A stretch of 64,000 bases of DNA from Lyngbya aestuarii BL J. GTDB taxonomy: Bacteria > Cyanobacteriota > Cyanobacteriia > Cyanobacteriales > Microcoleaceae. Position 1 is the stretch's first letter. Every line of letters starts with the position of its first letter. The stretch is from the NCBI RefSeq assembly GCF_000478195.2, contig NZ_AUZM01000008.1:62001-126000 (forward strand), in the 5' to 3' direction. Positions 19,491-28,625 of this stretch are shown here, piece after piece. Below the pieces are notes generated by a model. It made no database searches and was not told the origin of the DNA. It worked only from the letters and a program-made list of their open reading frames with translations. The translations under genes and the position numbers were made by a program.

Positions 19491-19997
19491 ATGGCGCTAA
19501 TGAATTCTAAAGTCTTAATCAAAGAAATCTATAAAAAAGTTCCGATGTACCGTTTATTTAATCGTTTATGGGTTCATCCCCATCAGATTAAAGGATATGG
19601 AGTCGCCGATATTGAATGTGATTATCCACAATGGGGGCCAGGGGAAGATTATCAACAGTGGTTTGATGAAAAAATGGACACCTTTCAAGTGCAAACTTTC
19701 TCACCTGAAAATACTCAAAATCCACAAAATTCTATTGAGTTGGTGAGAGTTTTGATTTTACTTTGTGATCCCGTCGTTGAAATGAATTTTTTACGATATG
19801 TTGATCCGGCTTTAGATTCAACCGATCAATTTTTTGTACCGATGCGGGTAGCAACTGAATCTTCATTAAAAGCGTTAGAACCCTCCGAAGGAATAGAACT
19901 TCATGTTGTTGCGGAAAAAACAAACACCGGAATTCTTTATCCTGATGAAATTTTAGCGGAAATTAACGAGACGCAGTGGACAATGACTTGGGAATAA
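19491..19997 (+). CDS. hypothetical protein
   Basis: 168 residues from ATG 19491 (19500 is also possible; the frame opens at 19443 without a ribosome site). Soluble, with no signal or membrane segment. The N-terminal part is basic (KVLIKEIYKKVPMYRLFNRLWVHPHQ); the rest is acidic with Asp/Glu/Trp-rich blocks (DIECDYPQWGPGEDYQQWFDEKMD) and ends in NETQWTMTWE. I do not recognise the family. It is 75 bp upstream of the pmbA homologue on the same strand and might be cotranscribed. Coding is supported by its length and balanced composition. Confidence 0.6.
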   Translation: MALMNSKVLIKEIYKKVPMYRLFNRLWVHPHQIKGYGVADIECDYPQWGPGEDYQQWFDEKMDTFQVQTFSPENTQNPQNSIELVRVLILLCDPVVEMNFLRYVDPALDSTDQFFVPMRVATESSLKALEPSEGIELHVVAEKTNTGILYPDEILAEINETQWTMTWE

Positions 19998-20072
19998 TTT
20001 CTGATCTAAAATGAGGAAATTGGCTAAAGTCTAACGATCAACCTACCAACACCAAGTTTCAAAAATAATATT

Positions 20073-21377
20073 ATGGTAAACTTACTCCTAGAGCAACTAT
20101 TAGGACAGGCAACTCAAAAAGTCGATGCGGCTGAGGTTTATTTTCTCTCCTCTGAAGATACACCGATTGAGTTTGAAAATAATCGCCTCAAATCCCTACA
20201 AACCAAAGCAAAACAAGGCGTCGCTTTACGAGTGATTCATAATGGTAAATTAGGATTTGCTAGTTCAACTGATTTAACCCGACTCGATGATCTGATCGAT
20301 GCAGCCATTCAAACCGCAGAAATTGGTGATCCGGTAGAATTTGAATTTGCAGCAAATTATCATCATTCTCGCCCCAAAACATCCTACACTCCCCCCACAA
20401 CTCAAGAACTTGTAGAATTGGGTCACTCGTTAATCGATAAAATTCATCACTACAATTCAGAAATTCTGGTCAATGTTGACTTTCATGTTCGCACTCAAGT
20501 TGTACAAATTGCCACCAGCCAAGATGTTTTTGCCGAACAATCTAGTCAAATTTTAAGCGGAAGTTTGGGCGGAAATCTGGTTCGCGGTGAAGATTTTCTC
20601 GAAATTTACACCTATGATATTGCCCGAGATCGGTTAATTGAAAGCGATCGCCTAGTCGAAGATTTGATTCAAAAATACCGTCTCGCCGAACAAAAAGCAA
20701 CTATTTCTAGTGGTTCTTTTCCGGTATTATTTACTCCCAGGGCGGTGGCGATGGTGTTAGGGCGTTTATTCAAAACAGTATTATCCGGTCAAACGGTGGT
20801 GCAGAAATCTTCGCCCCTCAGTGATAAACTGGGTCAAACCCTATTTGATCCTCGCTTTAGTTTATCAGAAGATCCTCAGTTTGGGCCGGGGGCTTGTGAC
20901 TTTGATGACGAAGGAACTCCGACAACTTCTAAAACTTTAATTGACAACGGCACCGTTCAAGGGTTTTACTGGGATAGAAAGTGGGCAGTTCGTGGTCAAG
21001 TTCAACCCACAGGAAATGGTTTTCGCGGTGGATTATCCCGTCCGGGGCCTTCTTTAGTGAATGTTTGTATCGCCCCAGGAAGCACTTCTACAGACGATTT
21101 AATTGCCAGTATGGACGAAGGATTAATTATCGATCAAGTGTTGGGGGCGGGTCAGTCTAACCAACTCGCGGGAGAATTTTCAGTGAATTTGGATTTGGGT
21201 TATAAAGTCGAAAACGGTAAAATTGTCGGCCGGTTAAAGAATACAATGGTAGCAGGTAATATTTTTGAAGCGTTTAAACAGTTAGGAGATTTAAGCGATC
21301 GCCCGGAATGGTTAGGGGGAAGTTCTTATGTTCCCAGTATGTTGTTTAATCAGTTGGGAGTCGCCGCCCGGAAATAA
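20073..21377 (+). CDS. pmbA: TldE/PmbA-type subunit of the TldD-TldE protease family
   Basis: 434 residues, the usual length. Motifs include EFENNRLKSLQTKAKQGVALRVI at the start, GSLGGNLVRGEDFLEIY, DDEGTPTTSKTLIDNGTVQGFYWDRKWA, and a C-terminal glycine-rich GAGQSNQLAGEFSVNLDLGYKVENGKIVGRLKNTMVAGN. The zinc motif HExxxH of TldD is absent, which points to the non-catalytic TldE/PmbA partner. TldD-TldE degrades unfolded or leader peptides inside a closed heterodimer. No tldD lies within the window, as is common in cyanobacteria where the pair is unlinked. Confidence 0.88.
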   Translation: MVNLLLEQLLGQATQKVDAAEVYFLSSEDTPIEFENNRLKSLQTKAKQGVALRVIHNGKLGFASSTDLTRLDDLIDAAIQTAEIGDPVEFEFAANYHHSRPKTSYTPPTTQELVELGHSLIDKIHHYNSEILVNVDFHVRTQVVQIATSQDVFAEQSSQILSGSLGGNLVRGEDFLEIYTYDIARDRLIESDRLVEDLIQKYRLAEQKATISSGSFPVLFTPRAVAMVLGRLFKTVLSGQTVVQKSSPLSDKLGQTLFDPRFSLSEDPQFGPGACDFDDEGTPTTSKTLIDNGTVQGFYWDRKWAVRGQVQPTGNGFRGGLSRPGPSLVNVCIAPGSTSTDDLIASMDEGLIIDQVLGAGQSNQLAGEFSVNLDLGYKVENGKIVGRLKNTMVAGNIFEAFKQLGDLSDRPEWLGGSSYVPSMLFNQLGVAARK

Positions 21378-21446
21378 ATTGGGTATTAAAACCGTTCAAA
21401 GATTGCCATAAACTGTCTAAGTTGAGAGTTAATTAAGAGTTTAATT

Positions 21447-22241
21447 ATGAAAACGATCCGAACGCTATTCATCGTTTTTCTAACCTGTTTGTTATTAACC
21501 GGGTGTGTTCAATACGATGTTGGGATAGAATTTGATAGCCAAACTCACGGAACCATTCAGCAAACAATCCAGCTATCAGAACGGTTAACAGGTTTTAGTC
21601 GGGATGCTGTTAATGAGTGGGTACGCAGTCTGAAACGACGGGTTAGAGGGGTTCAGGGACGAACACAGCGAGTCTCAGATCGAGAAATTTTAGTGACAAT
21701 TCCGTTTAATAATGGGGCGGATTTAGAAGAAAAGTTTGAACAGTTTTTTAATCCGATTAATCCAGATCAAAAGAGAAAGTTCAAAGATCAACTTGAAGAT
21801 AATTTACCTCAATTTTCATCGAACTTAGATCTAACGCAAAATAATTTTATCTTTGTTTTGCGAAATCATTTAAGTTTAGAATTAGATTTGCGATCACTAG
21901 CCTTACTGACAACCCAAAAACAGGTTTTAATGGGTTCGGGAGAATTGCTAGAATTACAGTTTAGTTTAAATACCCCTTGGGGTGCGAAACTCATAGAACC
22001 TGATGGCATAAACCCAGACTCCCCTAAACCCCTAGCTGTAACTTCTAAACAAAATGGTAAACTGGTTTGGACACTAAAACCCGGTGAAGTTAATCAATTA
22101 GAAGCCCTGTTTTGGATACCCAGTCCAGTCGGAATTGGGGCGGTTGTCATTGTTTTATTGACCTATTTCGGTTATACTCTCAAATATACGCTGTTACCTA
22201 AAATGAGGATTCGCCAAAAAACAGCCCAAGCAGAAGTTTAA
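21447..22241 (+). CDS. DUF3153-domain lipoprotein
   Basis: 264 residues. It begins with a lipoprotein signal (KTIRTLFIVFLTCLLLTGC, lipidated Cys20). The lumenal or periplasmic region starts VQYDVGIEFDSQTHGTIQQTIQLSE, the typical DUF3153 opening found in cyanobacteria and plastids. A C-terminal membrane helix (about 227-247, SPVGIGAVVIVLLTYFGYTL) is followed by a basic tail. The protein therefore looks anchored at both ends. Function unknown. It follows pmbA by 69 bp in the same direction and may share its transcript. Confidence 0.82.
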   Translation: MKTIRTLFIVFLTCLLLTGCVQYDVGIEFDSQTHGTIQQTIQLSERLTGFSRDAVNEWVRSLKRRVRGVQGRTQRVSDREILVTIPFNNGADLEEKFEQFFNPINPDQKRKFKDQLEDNLPQFSSNLDLTQNNFIFVLRNHLSLELDLRSLALLTTQKQVLMGSGELLELQFSLNTPWGAKLIEPDGINPDSPKPLAVTSKQNGKLVWTLKPGEVNQLEALFWIPSPVGIGAVVIVLLTYFGYTLKYTLLPKMRIRQKTAQAEV

Positions 22242-22262
22242 CCCGAGTCGCAAAACTACACC

Positions 22263-22300
22263 GTAAAAAATCTGTAGGGACGCAAGGCTTGCATCCGAAA
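22263..22300. repeat. short palindromic dispersed-repeat-like segment
   Basis: TGTAGGGACGCAAGGCTTGCATCC contains the GCAAG-G-CTTGC palindrome. A related copy (TGTAGGAGTGTAAGGCTTGCGCCC) is near the right end of the window at about 63865-63888. Such segments are scattered in cyanobacterial intergenic DNA; role unknown. Confidence 0.4.
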
Positions 22301-22415
22301 AGCGTCTAAATTCCGAAAAATTAAGAAATATAAAATATCAAAAAAAGATTAAACCCTTTTTAACGATTCTCCGTTAGATTGTAGAATATATAGCAAAAAC
22401 CAGCTTATATTTACA

Positions 22416-23118
22416 ATGGCCCATGATCAAAACCTTATTCCCCCTCAATCTTTGATTGTTTCTTGTCAGGCGCCGGTTGACTCTCCCTTACATGATCCGA
22501 TGATTATTGCAGCGATGTCAAAAGCGGCGATTAATCAAGGCGCCGTCGGAGTTCGAGTTGATACACCAGATCAGATCTAAAGCCGTGCGAAAATGGATAA
22601 CACAGCCGATTATTGGACTGTGGAAACAACAAATTCCCGGTTTTGAAGTTTATATCACCCCTCGGTTTGCAGATGCCATGGCGATCGCTGAGGCGGGGGC
22701 TGATATTATTGCTATAGATGCGACCTTACGAAATCGTCCCAACGGAGAAACAATAAACACCCTGATTCCTCAAATTCAGCAAGAATTAGGTAAACAGGTT
22801 ATGGCAGATGTAGACACACTAGAAGTCGCTATAGCAGCCGTTAAAGCGGGTGCAGATTTTGTCGGGACAACACTTTATGGTTATACAAAAGACACAGAAA
22901 ATTATACTCCTCCCGGCTTTGAATTGCTAGAAAAGATGGTCAAAAAACTAGAAGTTCCGGTGATTTGTGAAGGCGGAATTTCTTCACCTCAACACGCCCA
23001 AAAAGCGATTGAATTAGGGGCTTATGCCGTTGTTGTCGGAACTGCAATTACAGGAATAGATATTCAAGTAAAAAATTATCAAACGGCTTTAATGGAGGTG
23101 AAAACATTCGGATCATAA
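22416..23118 (+). pseudogene. nanE: N-acetylmannosamine-6-phosphate 2-epimerase, frameshifted
   Basis: The 5' part from ATG 22416 reads MAHDQNLIPPQSLIVSCQAP and on to GAVGVRVDTPDQI, then meets TAA at 22578-22580. Skipping the T at 22578 restores an AAVR-like KAVRKWITQPIIGLWKQQ, EVYITPRFADAMAIAEAGADIIAIDAT, VGTTLYGYT and ICEGGISSPQHAQKAIELGA, continuing to 23118. Both halves together make a full NanE TIM barrel of about 233 residues with conserved motifs throughout. So there is one extra base, either a recent inactivating mutation or a sequencing error. The intact enzyme converts ManNAc-6-P to GlcNAc-6-P. No other nan gene is nearby. Confidence 0.85.
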
Positions 23119-23577
23119 ATAGAGAAATATCAGATTAAAAATACAACATTTTTTGAGGAACTTCCAAGCAAAATTAAACGTCTTTAGCAATAGGGAATCA
23201 CTCCAGAAAAAATAAAAAGGGTAGATGAATTAAAACGATCTAAATATCCGCTTTAATTCCCCTCTCATCCGATTGATAATCTAGAACCCCTTGTCTTGCC
23301 TATCTACTTTCAGAACAGCATCGCTAAACATCAGAACAATAGTTCTATAGCTTCATTCAAATCCCAAATCAAGGGTGAGAAAATTGGTTGATCTTTATCT
23401 GTATTGACTCCCACCAGTTTAACGTATTTAAAATTGGGAATTCCTTTAAGAATTTTACTGAAAAGATACCGATACTCCTTGCTTTTTACGGGATCACCTT
23501 CTAGATCATTGATCATCTTATCCGGATTTTGACCTCCCTTCATCGGGAATAAGAAATAATACACTAATGTAATTCCT
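23119..23577. other. intergenic region with one doubtful small ORF
   Basis: About 460 bp between the frameshifted nanE and mrdA. Apart from the 77-codon reverse ORF listed separately, no RNA gene, repeat or clear promoter is visible. The mrdA promoter should lie here. Confidence 0.45.
23331..23564 (-). CDS. small hypothetical ORF, uncertain
   Basis: 77 codons, divergent from mrdA with its start only 13 bp from the mrdA ATG, which leaves little room for its own promoter and ribosome site. The sequence (NPDKMINDLEGDPVKSKEYRYLFSKILKGIPNFKYVKLVGVN and a QPIFSPLIWDLNEAIELL end) reads like a real folded segment rather than random translation, so it may be the end of a decayed larger gene. I do not recognise it. 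Confidence 0.35.
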   Translation of the reverse strand: MYYFLFPMKGGQNPDKMINDLEGDPVKSKEYRYLFSKILKGIPNFKYVKLVGVNTDKDQPIFSPLIWDLNEAIELLF

Positions 23578-25401
23578 ATGACTAGCGAAACCTTATTTGA
23601 CTATCAACCCAAATATGTAACCACTGCCCCAGAGGTACATCATTCAACCGTTAGACGTTCTCGTTTCCACAAAGGGATTATTCTACTATTAGTCATTAGT
23701 GGTTTAATGAGTGTCTATGCAATTCAACTGGCGAAACTTCAAATTATTCAAGGAGAATATAATCGACTTTGGGCAGAAACTAATCGTCTACGTCTGGCAC
23801 CCGTTCCCGCTAAACGGGGTGAAATTGTTGACCGCAAAGGAGAAGTTCTTGCTACCAGTCGTTTATCCCGTTCCGTTTATTTGTGGCCCCAAGAACAATC
23901 TCCCGAACAATGGCAAAAAACCACCAAACAGTTAAGCGGAATTCTCAAAATTTCCGAAACCAAAATTATAGAACAACTCGAAAAAGCCGGATATCGTTCT
24001 CGGCTTCCCGTGCGAATTTATCAAGATATTAATCCTTCAATGTTCGTCGCCCTAGCAGAAGAAATGGGCAAATCAAGAGGGATTGAAATTCGGGGAGAAT
24101 CCAGACGCTATTATCCCCATAACACCCTAGCCTCCCATCTTTTAGGATATATTGGAGAAGCCACCCTTGAAGAATTGGAGGCAAATCCCGATTATCCAAT
24201 GGGAATGATTGTCGGAAAAACAGGCATAGAAAATAAAGCTAATTCTGAGTTAGAAGGGGTTTGGGGAAATCGTTTAGTCGAAGTCGATGCCAAAGGAAAT
24301 GAAATTCAAGAATTAGGCTTACAATCACCCGTTTCAGGAAAGCCAGTTGAATTGACTCTCGACTATAAATTACAGAAAATAGCCGAGGAAAAATTAGGCG
24401 ACCGACGGGGGGCAGCCGTGGCAATTGATGTCAGAACTGGGGCGATTTTAGTTATGGCAAACAGTCCCAGTTTTAACCCCAATTTCTTTACTCGTCAGTT
24501 AACAGCAAAAGAATGGAACCGACTACAAGGGGCAGAAAATCCACTTCTCAATCGCGCCATGCAAGGGTATCCGCCCGGAAGTACCTTTAAAGTTGTCACC
24601 GCCACGGCCGGGATAGAGTCGGGTAAGTTTAAACCCAATTCTAAATTGATGACTTCGGCATCTATTACGGTGGGGAATACTTCTTTCCACGAATACAATG
24701 ATGCGGGTTATGGAGTGATTGGATTTCAAAAGGCATTAACCGTTAGTAGTAACACCTTTTTCTATCAAGTGGGGATGAAAGCAGGCCCCGAACAAATTTC
24801 TAAATGGGGTCGAGAATTGGGGATTGGCGGTTCAATTAATTTGGATATTTTAGGACTTGATAGTGGAAATCACGGTCAAATTCCCACCCCTGCTGAAAAG
24901 GAAAAAAACTATGGTGAACCCTGGTATGTTGGGGATACGGTTTCGATGTCTATTGGTCAAGGGTTAGTGTTAGTAACTCCCTTAGAATTGGCAGTGATGA
25001 CTTCTACAGTTGCCAACGGGGGATGGCGAGTTCAACCTCATTTATTGGCTTCTCAAACGAATACACCGGAAACTGAACGAGTGAAAACCTCGATTTCTCC
25101 GGCTACATTAAATGTGATTCGTCAGGGGTTAATTTCTGTGGTTAAAGAAGGAACCGGACGCCGTTTAAATGACGGTTCTATTCCTTTGACTGGCGGGAAA
25201 ACAGGGACGGTAGAAATCCCCGGAAAACCGGATAATTCTATGTATATTGCGTTTGGGCCAGCAGATAAACCGGAAATTGCGATCGCCGTTGCCGTCGAAG
25301 CGGGGGGTTATGGTTCAGTGTCAGCCGCACCCATTGCCCACGAGATTTTTAAAGCCTATTTCGGGCCGCCCAAACCCAAACCCGCAGCCCAGAAAAAATA
25401 G
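23578..25401 (+). CDS. mrdA: penicillin-binding protein 2 (peptidoglycan transpeptidase)
   Basis: 607 residues. A short cytoplasmic N-terminus and one membrane anchor (about 31-50, IILLLVISGLMSVYAIQLAKL) are followed by the dimerisation domain (PAKRGEIVDRKGEVLATS) and the transpeptidase domain with all three catalytic motifs: STFK at 335-338, SSN at 390-392 and KTGT from 541. Class B PBP2 crosslinks side-wall peptidoglycan with RodA during elongation. The tail is Pro/Lys rich. No mre or rodA genes are adjacent. Start ATG 23578 is the only sensible one. Confidence 0.93.
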   Translation: MTSETLFDYQPKYVTTAPEVHHSTVRRSRFHKGIILLLVISGLMSVYAIQLAKLQIIQGEYNRLWAETNRLRLAPVPAKRGEIVDRKGEVLATSRLSRSVYLWPQEQSPEQWQKTTKQLSGILKISETKIIEQLEKAGYRSRLPVRIYQDINPSMFVALAEEMGKSRGIEIRGESRRYYPHNTLASHLLGYIGEATLEELEANPDYPMGMIVGKTGIENKANSELEGVWGNRLVEVDAKGNEIQELGLQSPVSGKPVELTLDYKLQKIAEEKLGDRRGAAVAIDVRTGAILVMANSPSFNPNFFTRQLTAKEWNRLQGAENPLLNRAMQGYPPGSTFKVVTATAGIESGKFKPNSKLMTSASITVGNTSFHEYNDAGYGVIGFQKALTVSSNTFFYQVGMKAGPEQISKWGRELGIGGSINLDILGLDSGNHGQIPTPAEKEKNYGEPWYVGDTVSMSIGQGLVLVTPLELAVMTSTVANGGWRVQPHLLASQTNTPETERVKTSISPATLNVIRQGLISVVKEGTGRRLNDGSIPLTGGKTGTVEIPGKPDNSMYIAFGPADKPEIAIAVAVEAGGYGSVSAAPIAHEIFKAYFGPPKPKPAAQKK

Positions 25402-25446
25402 AAAAAATAAACGTTATTCAACGAGAATACCTAGAAATAGTTTCTG

Positions 25447-25488
25447 AAGCCCGGATAACAAATGCTCAACTTAACTGTTGGGCTTTTT
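25447..25488 (+). terminator. terminator-like hairpin after mrdA
   Basis: AAGCCC (25447-25452) pairs with GGGCTT (25480-25485), followed by TTT; a weaker inner pairing is possible. Placed between the convergent mrdA and WYL regulator genes. Confidence 0.5.
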
Positions 25489-25494
25489 CCCATT

Positions 25495-26349
25495 TTATAG
25501 ATCGTAATTCTGACAAGTTAATAGCAATTTTTCACGCACCCGTTGACGGATATTTTCTGGAGAAATAATCTGACAATCTTCCCAATACGGTGCAATTTCT
25601 CGAAGAAACCAAAAACTGCTAAAAATATTTCTAACCACTTTTCTTGTTGAGGGTTGACCTTCAATTTCACTGACAAAAGTATCATCCAGTTTACGTTGGT
25701 AACTAAACGCCAATCCTCGATAGACTTGAAACTCAACAGCTAACCGTTCTAAGTCAGGTATCCAAACTTTATCGATAGAAATGACTGCTGCATCTTGAAT
25801 CCGATCTAATCGTAATGACCAATTATGCCGCAGTTCTTCAACATCCCGATTTCCCTCGGATTCTGAGCAACGACAGACTAAATATTCGCGTTTTTCAATT
25901 GGCATAATCTGGGCGTGTAAAACCGTATAATTCCACTGGCGTTCTGCTGCATCCCGATAGGATAACTGAAAAGGTTGCTGACGGTGAATCAGATTATCTA
26001 TCTTTTGCCGCCAAGCGGGTTGAGGGTTATTCAGGAAGCGTTCAATTTCTGTCCGAAACGGAATCGTCAGTTCACTGCGATCGCGTAATAACTCCCCAAT
26101 TGCAACTGCTTCTTCCATTTTTCCGGCATCAATTAATGCTAACCTGGCAGTATCTAAAGCTTTAATCCGTTCGGCTGACCAATTATTATTCGGGGTAATT
26201 AGCAGTTTATGGCGGGCGATCGCTTTCAACAGTTTAGAGATATTGGGACGTTCTCCCCAAGTCATCCCATGTTCCAAGGCTAACTGTTCTAATTCAGCCT
26301 TCTCTGCTTCTGAAACTGACAACGTGATTGATTGACCTTTACGACTCAT
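25495..26349 (-). CDS. WYL-domain transcriptional regulator of the type I-D cas locus
   Basis: 284 residues from ATG 26349 (a longer frame opens at 26424 but would overlap cas3' regulatory DNA). The N-terminus (SRKGQSITLSVSEAEKAELEQLALEHGMTWGERPNISKLLKAIARH) resembles a ribbon-helix-helix or short DNA-binding unit. The C-terminal part holds a WYL-like Sm-fold (IHRQQPFQLSYRDAAERQWNYTVLHAQIMPIEKREYLVCRCS) and a WCX-like end. It is divergent from cas3' with 91 bp between start codons. The WYL-type protein Sll7009 is reported to repress the I-D locus of Synechocystis 6803, and the same position here suggests the same job. The ligand is unknown. Confidence 0.85.
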   Translation of the reverse strand: MSRKGQSITLSVSEAEKAELEQLALEHGMTWGERPNISKLLKAIARHKLLITPNNNWSAERIKALDTARLALIDAGKMEEAVAIGELLRDRSELTIPFRTEIERFLNNPQPAWRQKIDNLIHRQQPFQLSYRDAAERQWNYTVLHAQIMPIEKREYLVCRCSESEGNRDVEELRHNWSLRLDRIQDAAVISIDKVWIPDLERLAVEFQVYRGLAFSYQRKLDDTFVSEIEGQPSTRKVVRNIFSSFWFLREIAPYWEDCQIISPENIRQRVREKLLLTCQNYDL

Positions 26350-26352
26350 ATT

Positions 26353-26434
26353 TGTCCGTGTACTTTTTCTGTATATTGCTTGACTCTCTTTTATTGTGAG
26401 GGATATCATAGGCAATATCAACAACTTACGGACA
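26353..26434. promoter_or_regulatory. divergent WYL/cas3' control region with paired ACGGACA elements
   Basis: ACGGACA stands just before the start codon of both divergent genes: on the minus strand at 26353-26359, three bases before the WYL ATG region, and on the plus strand at 26428-26434, six bases before the cas3' ATG. Together they form a 7-bp inverted repeat about 75 bp apart. Between them, TTGACT (26380-26385), an 18-bp spacer and TATCAT (26404-26409) make a plausible cas3' promoter. The elements may be half-operators for the WYL protein or act in the mRNA leaders. Confidence 0.5.
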
Positions 26435-26440
26435 CAACTT

Positions 26441-28624
26441 ATGGATAAGTCCGATTACAAAATTATACTCAAACCCGTTTATTCATGTCCGGCGGACGAG
26501 ACTCCTGAGAATGTCAAGCTTCCCCCAGGTTGGTCTTTAACGTGGCATCAAGTCGAAACTCTCAAAGCAATCCGCGATCGCAATATTGATGTGATTGTGA
26601 ATACTGCCTTGACCGGAGATGGTAAGAGTTTAGCGGCTTATTTAGAAACACTTTCAACCAATTTTTATGCGATTGGTTTGTATCCTACAAATGAACTATC
26701 TCGCGATCAAGAGATACAAATTCAAGGATATATTGAACAATTTCAACCCGAATATGAACCTCGTATTAACCGTTTAAGTAGTGCAGAATTAGAAATTTAT
26801 GCGGAGAATGAAAACCTGAAAAAATCGGCGGCGATCGCCACCCGTTCAGGTCAATCAGAAATCCTGCTGACCAACCCAGATTTATTTCACTACTTGCATC
26901 AGGGTTCGTACCTTATGCCCAAAGACAGCCCCGATAAACTCTGGGGAAAAATAGATAAAGATTTTGATGTCTTTATATTTGATGAATTTCAGGTTTTATC
27001 CGCACCTCAAATAGCAAGTGTAATTAACACAATGCTATTAATTAAAAACACCAACCGCAACAAAAAGTTTGTTTTTCTCTCCGCAACTCCAGAATCTCAA
27101 TTAACTGAAAAATTAATTCTCGCCGGATTTCGGATTAAACAAATTAACCCTTTAGAAAAACAAAAATATCAATTTCCCGATTCAATTGAGGAGTCCAAAC
27201 AGTTAGAATCTCAAGGATGGCGTCAGATTTTGCGAGAAACTGAACTTAACTTTATTTCCCTAGAATCAACCGCAGGCGCGTCAGAAACTTGGTTAAAAGA
27301 AAATAGCGATCGCATTCTCAATCAATTTTTACAGCATCCTGGTAGTAAAGGTGCAATTATTCTCAATTCCATTGCTGCGGTAAAACGGTTAGTTCCCTTT
27401 TTCCGTGAATTATTTGAAGCTAAAGGGTTAACTGTTGGGGAAAATACCGGGTTATCTGGAAAAGCCGAAAAAATGCAATCGCTTTCGGCAGATTTAGTAT
27501 TGGGAACCAGTACAATTGATGTGGGAGTAGACTTTAAAATTAACTTTCTAATTTTTGAATCAGCCGATGCGGGAAACTTCATTCAACGCTTGGGAAGACT
27601 AGGACGACATAGCGGTTATCAACGCAAGGTCGAGGAGATTAAATTTAACCAATTTACGGCTTATGCTTTAATCCCGAATTTCCTCGTTGAACGATTATTT
27701 TTAGGGGATGAATCTCCCCTAGAACCCAATCAAATTTATGACCGATGTTTTTTCTATAACCAAATTCGAGAAAAGTATCGCCAAATTAACGACTTTCGAG
27801 GATATTATCAAAAATGGGGTGCAGTTCAATCGGTGATGTTGTGTTGGAAATTGGGTCATAAAACCATTAAACAGCAATATCAAGGCAGTCAAGAACAATT
27901 TAAGCAGGATTGTCAGCAAGTTTTTCAAACCAGTTTGAGGGGAGTTGCAGGAAAAATGAAAGCTTGGGGGGAAGAGTGGCGAGAGAATTTTAATCGCACA
28001 ACCGGGAATCCAATTGTTGATGAAGCGGCAAGCTTTCGGGGTTCGAGTGCCTTGCAATGTGGGTTATATGATTTAACAGAATCCAATGAAATAGATCGGT
28101 TTAAAACCTACGATTTACCCGGAATTTTAAGCAATCTTGAGATTGAAACGATGACAGAAGTTGCGTTTAAAAGATTACGTCAAGAAGTCGTTAACCGGAC
28201 TCAAATACCAATCCCAAAAGGTAGATTTGAATATTGTTTAGGGTTTATGAAATTGTTGCGTTATCGCGAAGAACGGTTGAACTGGAAATTTACTTATTCA
28301 GGTGATTTACAGACGGTTGCAGATTCTTGGGATGTTCAGATATTGAAGGGGATTCAAGTTTGGCAACCCGAAAATTATTGGATTAGTGAAATTAACAAGC
28401 GGTTGCAACGAAAGGTATTGGTTTGCTACGTGTTGCGGTTTCCCGTTGCTGAGGTACGGATGCGGTTGCGTCTACCAATGCACTTTCAAATTTATCCGAT
28501 TAGCGATCGCAACAGTATTCATGGTAGCGCACCCTACGCGATCGCTTTTGGACAGTCGGCTTTATTAATCGATACGTTAGCTGATTGGCTGAAAAGCCAG
28601 GGGGGTGAGATATGGATGGCTTAG
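26441..28624 (+). CDS. cas3: Cas3' helicase, type I-D CRISPR-Cas
   Basis: 728 residues from ATG 26441 (a GTG at 26396 is possible but lies in the promoter). Superfamily 2 helicase motifs: I TALTGDGKS (55-63), II DEFQ (181-184), III SATPES (from 214), VI QRLGRLGR (382-389). No HD nuclease domain is present, as expected for type I-D, where the HD domain belongs to Cas10d. It unwinds and helps degrade target DNA after Cascade binding. It is the first gene of the locus, and its stop is one base before the first mini-CRISPR repeat, so the effector genes downstream seem to have their own promoter. Confidence 0.92.
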   Translation: MDKSDYKIILKPVYSCPADETPENVKLPPGWSLTWHQVETLKAIRDRNIDVIVNTALTGDGKSLAAYLETLSTNFYAIGLYPTNELSRDQEIQIQGYIEQFQPEYEPRINRLSSAELEIYAENENLKKSAAIATRSGQSEILLTNPDLFHYLHQGSYLMPKDSPDKLWGKIDKDFDVFIFDEFQVLSAPQIASVINTMLLIKNTNRNKKFVFLSATPESQLTEKLILAGFRIKQINPLEKQKYQFPDSIEESKQLESQGWRQILRETELNFISLESTAGASETWLKENSDRILNQFLQHPGSKGAIILNSIAAVKRLVPFFRELFEAKGLTVGENTGLSGKAEKMQSLSADLVLGTSTIDVGVDFKINFLIFESADAGNFIQRLGRLGRHSGYQRKVEEIKFNQFTAYALIPNFLVERLFLGDESPLEPNQIYDRCFFYNQIREKYRQINDFRGYYQKWGAVQSVMLCWKLGHKTIKQQYQGSQEQFKQDCQQVFQTSLRGVAGKMKAWGEEWRENFNRTTGNPIVDEAASFRGSSALQCGLYDLTESNEIDRFKTYDLPGILSNLEIETMTEVAFKRLRQEVVNRTQIPIPKGRFEYCLGFMKLLRYREERLNWKFTYSGDLQTVADSWDVQILKGIQVWQPENYWISEINKRLQRKVLVCYVLRFPVAEVRMRLRLPMHFQIYPISDRNSIHGSAPYAIAFGQSALLIDTLADWLKSQGGEIWMA

Positions 28625-28625
28625 G

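Noticed and set aside
22570-22582. Programmed +1 frameshift in nanE
   Set aside because: No slippery codon allowing re-pairing in the +1 frame is seen, and NanE is not known to use recoding; mutation or sequencing error is simpler.
26396-26440. Extended GTG start for cas3'
   Set aside because: It would place the start upstream of the probable -10 box (26404-26409); ATG 26441 is consistent with a promoter and homology.
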